The notes under the pieces are model-generated. The model was given only the letters and a program-made list of their open reading frames with translations. It was not told where the DNA came from and did no database searches. A DNA stretch of 16,932 nucleotides from CBDVAK01 sp965371945 (GTDB taxonomy: Bacteria; Pseudomonadota; Gammaproteobacteria; Competibacterales; JAHEDQ01). Numbering within the stretch: position 1 is the stretch's first letter; every line of letters begins with the position of its first letter. The DNA is taken from contig CBDVAK010000041.1 of assembly GCA_965371945.1 (NCBI GenBank), positions 1-16,932 on the forward strand, read 5' to 3'. This document shows, one piece after another, positions 14,278-16,932 of this stretch. The translations under genes and the position numbers were made by a program.

Positions 14278-14994
14278 ATGAGCAATACCCAGACGATTCT
14301 GGTGGTGGACGACGATGCGCAGATCCGCGAGATGCTGGAGGACTATCTTGGCATGCACGGATTCGAGGTGTTCCCCGCCGAGAACGGCGAATCGATGCAC
14401 ACGGAACTCACGCAGCATCATCCCGATCTGGTTTTGCTGAACGTCAACAAGCCTGGAGAAGACGGTTTGACCCTGGCGAGGCACCTGCGCGAATACCTGG
14501 ACATAGGCGTGATCATGGTGACCGCTGCCGGGGACGTGGTGGATCGCATCTTGGGCCTCGAAGTGGGTGCGGACGACTATGTCGCCAAACCCTTCGACCC
14601 CCGCGAACTGCTCGCCAGAATCAAGAGCGTGCTGCGGCGCATGGACAGTCGCCGCGAGCAACCCGAGACCATCACCACTACCAGAAGTATCCGCTTTGGC
14701 AGATTCGCCCTGGATCTGGACGCCCACCGGCTGCTCGATGCGGAGGGCATGGAGGTGGCCATCACCAGCATGGAGTACGAACTGCTCAAGGCCCTTGGCG
14801 AGCGACCCAACCGGGTCCTGAGTCGCGATCAGATCCTCAACCTCACGCAAAACCGGGACTGGGATCCGTTTGACCGCAGCATCGATATCCGTGTTACCCG
14901 GATACGCCGCAAGATCGAGGCTGATCCCTCGCATCCCCGCATCATCCGCACCGTCCGCGGTACCGGTTACATGTTCGTGCCCGACCCGGATTGA
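14278..14994 (+). CDS. OmpR/PhoB-type response regulator with Asn at the phospho-acceptor site
   Basis: The 238-residue protein has a receiver domain (about 1-120) and a winged-helix DNA-binding domain (about 135-238, with SMEYELLKAL, LSRDQIL, SIDIRVTRIRRKI and TVRGTGYMF). In the receiver, the acidic pocket (VVDDD, D11-D13), the Thr of MVTAA (T82) and the Lys of AKPF (K104) are kept. The residue that should be the phosphorylated Asp is Asn55, in LVLLNVNKPGEDG, where LLDVxxPGxDG is expected; the codon is AAC. Such pseudo-receivers are usually not controlled by ordinary phosphorylation. No histidine kinase gene lies beside it. The ATG at 14278 is preferred over a GTG at 14269. A duplicated piece of its 3' end occurs at 16812-16890. 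Confidence 0.93.
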   Translation: MSNTQTILVVDDDAQIREMLEDYLGMHGFEVFPAENGESMHTELTQHHPDLVLLNVNKPGEDGLTLARHLREYLDIGVIMVTAAGDVVDRILGLEVGADDYVAKPFDPRELLARIKSVLRRMDSRREQPETITTTRSIRFGRFALDLDAHRLLDAEGMEVAITSMEYELLKALGERPNRVLSRDQILNLTQNRDWDPFDRSIDIRVTRIRRKIEADPSHPRIIRTVRGTGYMFVPDPD

Positions 14995-15002
14995 ACCGGG
15001 TC
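14983..15002 (+). terminator. Hairpin spanning the response-regulator stop codon
   Basis: GACCCGG (14983-14989) and CCGGGTC (14996-15002) form a perfect 7-bp inverted repeat with a 6-base loop that contains the TGA stop. There is no T run after it, so termination activity is uncertain. In the diverged copy at the right edge the left arm reads AACCCGG and the right arm CCAACCC, so the pairing is lost. Confidence 0.35.
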
Positions 15003-15024
15003 CGCGGGCACGCCGCACAGTGTC

Positions 15025-15096
15025 GTCCAAATCCGCGTAGCTGATCGATCGGGTGCCGCAGCGAACTTCGACGCCGGCTACAGTGCTTCGTTAGGC
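15025..15096 (+). other. attC-like site at the 3' end of the HigBA module (tentative)
   Basis: A 72-bp stretch begins with GTCCAAA, close to the integron core consensus RYYYAAC, and ends with GTTAGGC, a perfect match to GTTRRRY. Internal arms share GTAGC/GCTAC in inverted order. The HigA stop codon (TAA on the minus strand) lies inside the GTTAGGC heptamer. Length and layout suit an attC recombination site, but the pairing is imperfect and no integrase gene is visible. Confidence 0.3.
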
Positions 15097-15408
15097 GAGT
15101 TTTTCAGCATCTCCCACAGGCCGAATTGTCTTGATTTCTCTTGCCTCTGCCTTTCTTGCTTTATATAAATCCCAGCGCAACTGCAAACTCAGCCAGAAGT
15201 CTTCAGACACACCAAAGTATTTTGCCAAACGCAACGCCGTGCTCGGCGTAATGCCTCTTTTCTTATTTACGATTTCATTCACCCGTTGGTAGGGAACATG
15301 GATTGCGTCAGCCAAATCGCGCTGAGTAATTCCCATTGGCTCAAGAAATTCTTCCAGTAGCATATCCCCAGGGTGGGTTGGCTCTCGATGTGTTGGGATG
15401 CGCACCAT
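15091..15408 (-). CDS. higA: HigA-family antitoxin (helix-turn-helix)
   Basis: The 105-residue protein matches the HigA/VapI antitoxin layout: an N-terminal THREPTHPGDMLLEEFLEP segment, then a Cro/CI-type helix-turn-helix (GITQRDLADAIHVPYQRVNEI with NKKRGITPSTALRLAKYF) and the family hallmark GVSEDFWLSLQLRWDLYKAR. It should neutralise HigB by direct binding and repress its own promoter. The gene follows higB by 9 bp, and its AGAGGTG ribosome-binding site overlaps the higB stop, so translation is probably coupled. The low GC relative to the flanking blocks suggests acquisition by transfer. Its stop codon lies within an integron-core-like heptamer. Confidence 0.92.
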   Translation of the reverse strand: MVRIPTHREPTHPGDMLLEEFLEPMGITQRDLADAIHVPYQRVNEIVNKKRGITPSTALRLAKYFGVSEDFWLSLQLRWDLYKARKAEAREIKTIRPVGDAEKLA

Positions 15409-15417
15409 ATTACACCT

Positions 15418-15711
15418 CTAATGATAATCAGTTACTTCGACATCTCTGGGGCCAACATCACTCCAAATGAAGCAAATACGATATTTCTCATTAATTCGAA
15501 TGCTGTGTTGGCCGCGCCTATTGCCACGTAGCGGTTCTAGATGGTTCCCGGGCGGAACTTTTAGTTCATCAAGCGATTGAACTGAATCGAGCTGATCCAG
15601 CTTTCTCGTTGCCACTTCCCAAAGCGACCGAGGACATGCTTTCCGGGCACGCTTACCATTTATCCCGTTGAACAGGTCTTCCGTGGCACCGTCCTTGAAC
15701 GAAGCTATCAT
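15418..15711 (-). CDS. higB: HigB-family toxin (RelE-like mRNA endonuclease)
   Basis: The 97-residue protein belongs to the HigB branch of the RelE superfamily. It shows MIASFKDGATEDLF at the start, a helical middle (VATRKLDQLDSVQSLDELKV), PPGNHLEPLRGNRRGQHSIRI, and the C-terminal core INEKYRICFIW with the VTDYH ending. These toxins cleave mRNA on the ribosome, and the fold and length (about 92-100) are intact, so it is probably functional. The toxin gene comes first, as is usual for HigBA. The ATG at 15711 is preferred to a TTG at 15714. The predicted -10 box ends only 7 bases before the ATG, so the mRNA may be leaderless. Confidence 0.92.
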   Translation of the reverse strand: MIASFKDGATEDLFNGINGKRARKACPRSLWEVATRKLDQLDSVQSLDELKVPPGNHLEPLRGNRRGQHSIRINEKYRICFIWSDVGPRDVEVTDYH

Positions 15712-15717
15712 CAATAC

Positions 15718-15745
15718 ATGATAGCACGGTATCCGTGTTATTCAA
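15718..15745 (-). promoter_or_regulatory. higBA promoter with palindromic operator
   Basis: On the minus strand, TTGAAT (15745-15740) and TATCAT (15723-15718) are spaced by 16 bp and fit -35 and -10 boxes. The spacer contains a perfect inverted repeat, CACGG-N3-CCGTG (15725-15737), a good candidate for HigA binding and autorepression. The predicted start point falls at or next to the higB ATG. Confidence 0.6.
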
Positions 15746-15808
15746 TATTCGCCTCCGCGGTAGGGACGCCGGTTACCCAGCGCGCCCCGCACACCTTCCC
15801 ACGGGCTC

Positions 15809-15871
15809 GTCCAACAAACGGTTCAGGTCGTGGTTCGCTGCGCTCACACGATCTAGCCTTATTCGCTATGC
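15809..15871 (+). other. attC-like site between the two small-gene modules (tentative)
   Basis: The stretch starts with GTCCAAC, a perfect RYYYAAC core, and ends with GCTATGC, which departs from GTTRRRY. Inside is an imperfect hairpin, AGGTCGTG/CACGATCT (7 of 8 pairs), with the loop GTTCGCTGCGCTCA, a loop style I associate with integron attC sites. The DUF2442 stop codon (TAG on the minus strand) falls inside the last heptamer, as in the first candidate site. Confidence 0.3.
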
Positions 15872-16123
15872 GCTCTTTCGGTCTGACTGCGGACTGTGCA
15901 CAATTCCTAACAGACCATCAATCGAGACATCCTCATCGATTAGGGGCCAGTGAATCCCGTAACCCGAGGGAGAGACTTCAAATGTACTCTCTTGGTTATC
16001 CGTTGCACCTGCTAGAAGTGGCGATACGTCTTTCAGATCACATTGAATATTGATCCCATCAACAGTGAGGCTAAGTACTCCCTTCTCTACATACACCTTT
16101 TCTACATGATGATACTTTTTCAT
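15866..16123 (-). CDS. DUF2442-family protein, partner of the DUF4160 gene
   Basis: The 85-residue protein carries the DUF2442 hallmark GIHWPLIDEDVSIDGLL after a beta-rich start (KVYVEKGVLSLTVDGINIQCDL). Its ATG at 16123 overlaps the stop of the upstream DUF4160 gene as ATGA, so translational coupling is likely. DUF4160-DUF2442 pairs are widespread in mobile and accessory DNA and have the size and layout of toxin-antitoxin modules; to my knowledge the biochemical role is not firmly established. Cytoplasmic, no signal peptide. The alternative longer start at 16153 reads through the DUF4160 end and is rejected. Confidence 0.88.
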   Translation of the reverse strand: MKKYHHVEKVYVEKGVLSLTVDGINIQCDLKDVSPLLAGATDNQESTFEVSPSGYGIHWPLIDEDVSIDGLLGIVHSPQSDRKSA

Positions 16124-16377
16124 CTCTGCCGCCTCTCTTGGAACTCCTGCCATTGTCCAGCAATATGGTCGAAATGCTCGAATATGATCTTTCTTATCTG
16201 CCTCCTGTCCCTTGGAGACAGCCCGTACGAATATGCTTCACGAATATCGAAACTACCAACATCGATCCAGAATTTGCATTCCATGCCGCCTTTCCGACAA
16301 TGTACGTGCATAGGTTCGTTTCCTTCATTCGCGTAGAAGAAAAGCCGCCAGCCGAGCAGTACAAGTATAGTCGGCAC
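16120..16377 (-). CDS. DUF4160-family protein, possible toxin-like partner of DUF2442
   Basis: The 85-residue protein is taken from the GTG at 16377, because GGAGG lies 8 bases upstream and the resulting MPTILVLLGWRLFFYANE matches the usual family start. A further in-frame GTG at 16392 would place the ribosome-binding site inside the gene. The family core is visible as EPMHVHCRKGG followed by KFWIDVG, and a C-terminal basic helix (SPRDRRQIRKIIFEHFDHI). The clustered His residues resemble a metal- or nucleic-acid-binding site, which is speculative. The upstream 6-bp inverted repeat at 16390-16409 could allow autoregulation. Confidence 0.88.
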   Translation of the reverse strand: MPTILVLLGWRLFFYANEGNEPMHVHCRKGGMECKFWIDVGSFDIREAYSYGLSPRDRRQIRKIIFEHFDHIAGQWQEFQERRQR

Positions 16378-16681
16378 TACGATACCCTCCACGTTTCACG
16401 CATAACGTGCTGGTTATCACGACAAGTAGGCGTGGGGTCAGCCTATAGTGGCAGGATACCATGATTGACACACATGCTATTCTGCAAGAGCTCACGACAC
16501 ATGCTTGAAGAACCCGACCTGCAGCCCCGTAACCAGAACCATCTTGCGCTCCAGGGCATGTGACTCAAAGAAGATGGCCGAAGCGCAGCTTTGCCACTGT
16601 CTTCGGACATTCCAGCAGGCTGCCGACAGAAGTGGACCCCGAAAACTGGACACTGGCGTAAGTGGAATCCTCGACCGTATG
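16378..16681. other. Gene-poor stretch between DUF4160 and the IS3 remnant
   Basis: About 300 bp with no convincing intact gene. It holds the DUF4160 upstream signals, a 15-codon opening at 16461-16508 (MIDTHAILQELTTHA) that could be the start of a broken coiled-coil gene, and from about 16629 the end of the IS remnant. The rest shows nothing I can identify. Confidence 0.5.
16390..16409 (-). promoter_or_regulatory. Inverted repeat touching the DUF4160 ribosome-binding site
   Basis: CACGTT (16390-16395) and AACGTG (16404-16409) form a perfect 6-bp inverted repeat with an 8-base centre, adjoining the GGAGG site at 16386-16390. It may be an operator for an autoregulatory antitoxin, or an RNA hairpin that limits translation. 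Part of its centre (GTTATGC on the minus strand) also resembles an integron core. Confidence 0.4.
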
Positions 16682-16783
16682 TCAGGCCGCCAAACCAGTG
16701 GCGGTCCCGTTGAAATACACCACATCCGGGGTGCGTCGGTCCAGGCTGCTGTGTCGGCGCCGGGTATTGTAGAACTCGAAATA
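16629..16783 (-). mobile_element. IS3-family insertion sequence remnant (right end)
   Basis: The minus strand of 16783-16682 encodes the last 33 residues of an OrfB-type transposase (YFEFYNTRRRHSSLDRRTP, then DVVYFNGTATGLAA and a stop). The RRxHSSLxxxTP motif is typical of the C-terminus of the IS3-family integrase core. Downstream, at 16631-16652, AGTGGACCCCGAAAAC followed by TGGACA resembles an IS3-type terminal inverted repeat. The reading frame meets a stop about 7 codons upstream of the preserved part, and the catalytic domain is absent, so the element is dead. Confidence 0.8.
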
Positions 16784-16811
16784 CCGGGGCAGTAGCGGTC
16801 GGGATCAACCC

Positions 16812-16890
16812 GAAGCAACTCCTGGTGCGGCCACGCGTTATCTGCACCGTTCGCGGTACCGGCTACATGTTCGTGCTCAACCCGGATTGA
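16812..16890 (+). pseudogene. 3'-end fragment of a second OmpR-type response regulator gene
   Basis: From 16834 the plus strand reads RVICTVRGTGYMFVLNPD and a TGA, matching the end of the regulator at 14278-14994 (RIIRTVRGTGYMFVPDPD). Over the last 48 bases including the stop, 43 are identical. Homology may extend back to 16812 as EATPGA followed by one extra base and PR, which would be a frameshift. The rest of the gene is missing and the IS3 remnant lies directly upstream. Confidence 0.75.
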
Positions 16891-16932
16891 ACCAACCCCG
16901 CGAATTGTCTACCACGTCACTGGGAGCAGGCC

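Noticed and set aside
14122..15030. 302-codon minus-strand frame over the PLP enzyme end and response regulator
   Set aside because: Both plus-strand genes have full family motifs over this region, and the minus frame has none.
16400..16440. A third attC-like site starting with GCATAAC upstream of DUF4160
   Set aside because: GCATAAC does not fully match RYYYAAC and no GTTRRRY partner or clear inverted arms follow within the expected distance.
16461..16508. Short plus-strand opening MIDTHAILQELTTHA resembling the start of a DUF1640-type coiled-coil protein
   Set aside because: It stops after 15 codons, and the next bases do not continue a recognisable protein in any plus frame. It may be a remnant, but 15 residues are too few to call.
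16443..16847. 134-residue minus-strand opening across the IS remnant
   Set aside because: It is out of frame with the transposase motif RRRHSSLDRRTP, which lies in another frame, and has no family features.

Overview
The window looks like chromosomal DNA from a GC-rich, probably sulfur-oxidising gammaproteobacterium. The lineage clue is a secreted Gly/Tyr/Pro-rich protein at 2424-2912 that resembles the sulfur globule protein family. The PAS-GGDEF-EAL enzyme, HAE1-type RND pump, SCP2-like protein and OmpR-type regulator fit but are not diagnostic. No rRNA, tRNA or CRISPR array was seen.

Left block (1-12845, all minus strand). In transcriptional order: a PAS-GGDEF-EAL c-di-GMP protein; a small SCP2-like lipid-carrier protein; a periplasmic adaptor and a 1316-residue RND transporter with an unusual basic, histone-H1-like C-terminal tail; a secreted Pro/Gly/Tyr-rich protein; the sulfur-globule-like protein, which has its own strong promoter and a structured leader; a periplasmic DUF4412-like protein with an internal duplication; an orphan ParA/MipZ-like ATPase; an exported TPR protein; and the start of a membrane protein that runs off the left edge. 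Short gaps and overlaps (14 bp, and 1 bp at TGATG) indicate that the last four genes are co-transcribed. My inference is that this is a cell-envelope module that secretes and assembles a low-complexity protein coat, perhaps around sulfur globules, with a ParA ATPase for positioning. None of that is shown by the sequence.

Middle block (13063-14994, plus strand). A PLP-dependent enzyme of the cystathionine gamma-synthase/beta-lyase family is followed after 51 bp by an OmpR-type response regulator whose phospho-acceptor Asp is replaced by Asn. The 217 bp between this block and the divergent GGDEF-EAL gene carries a spaced direct repeat that could be an operator.

Right block (14995-16932). An AT-richer accessory island holds two small two-gene modules on the minus strand: HigB-HigA toxin-antitoxin, and a DUF4160-DUF2442 pair. 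A decayed IS3-family transposase end follows. Just after it is a second, diverged copy of the last codons of the response-regulator gene, so the island sits between direct repeats of that gene's 3' end. Integron attC-like sequences lie at the 3' ends of both two-gene modules, each with the gene's stop codon inside a core-site-like heptamer. The HigBA promoter contains a perfect 5+3+5 palindrome and appears to give an almost leaderless transcript.
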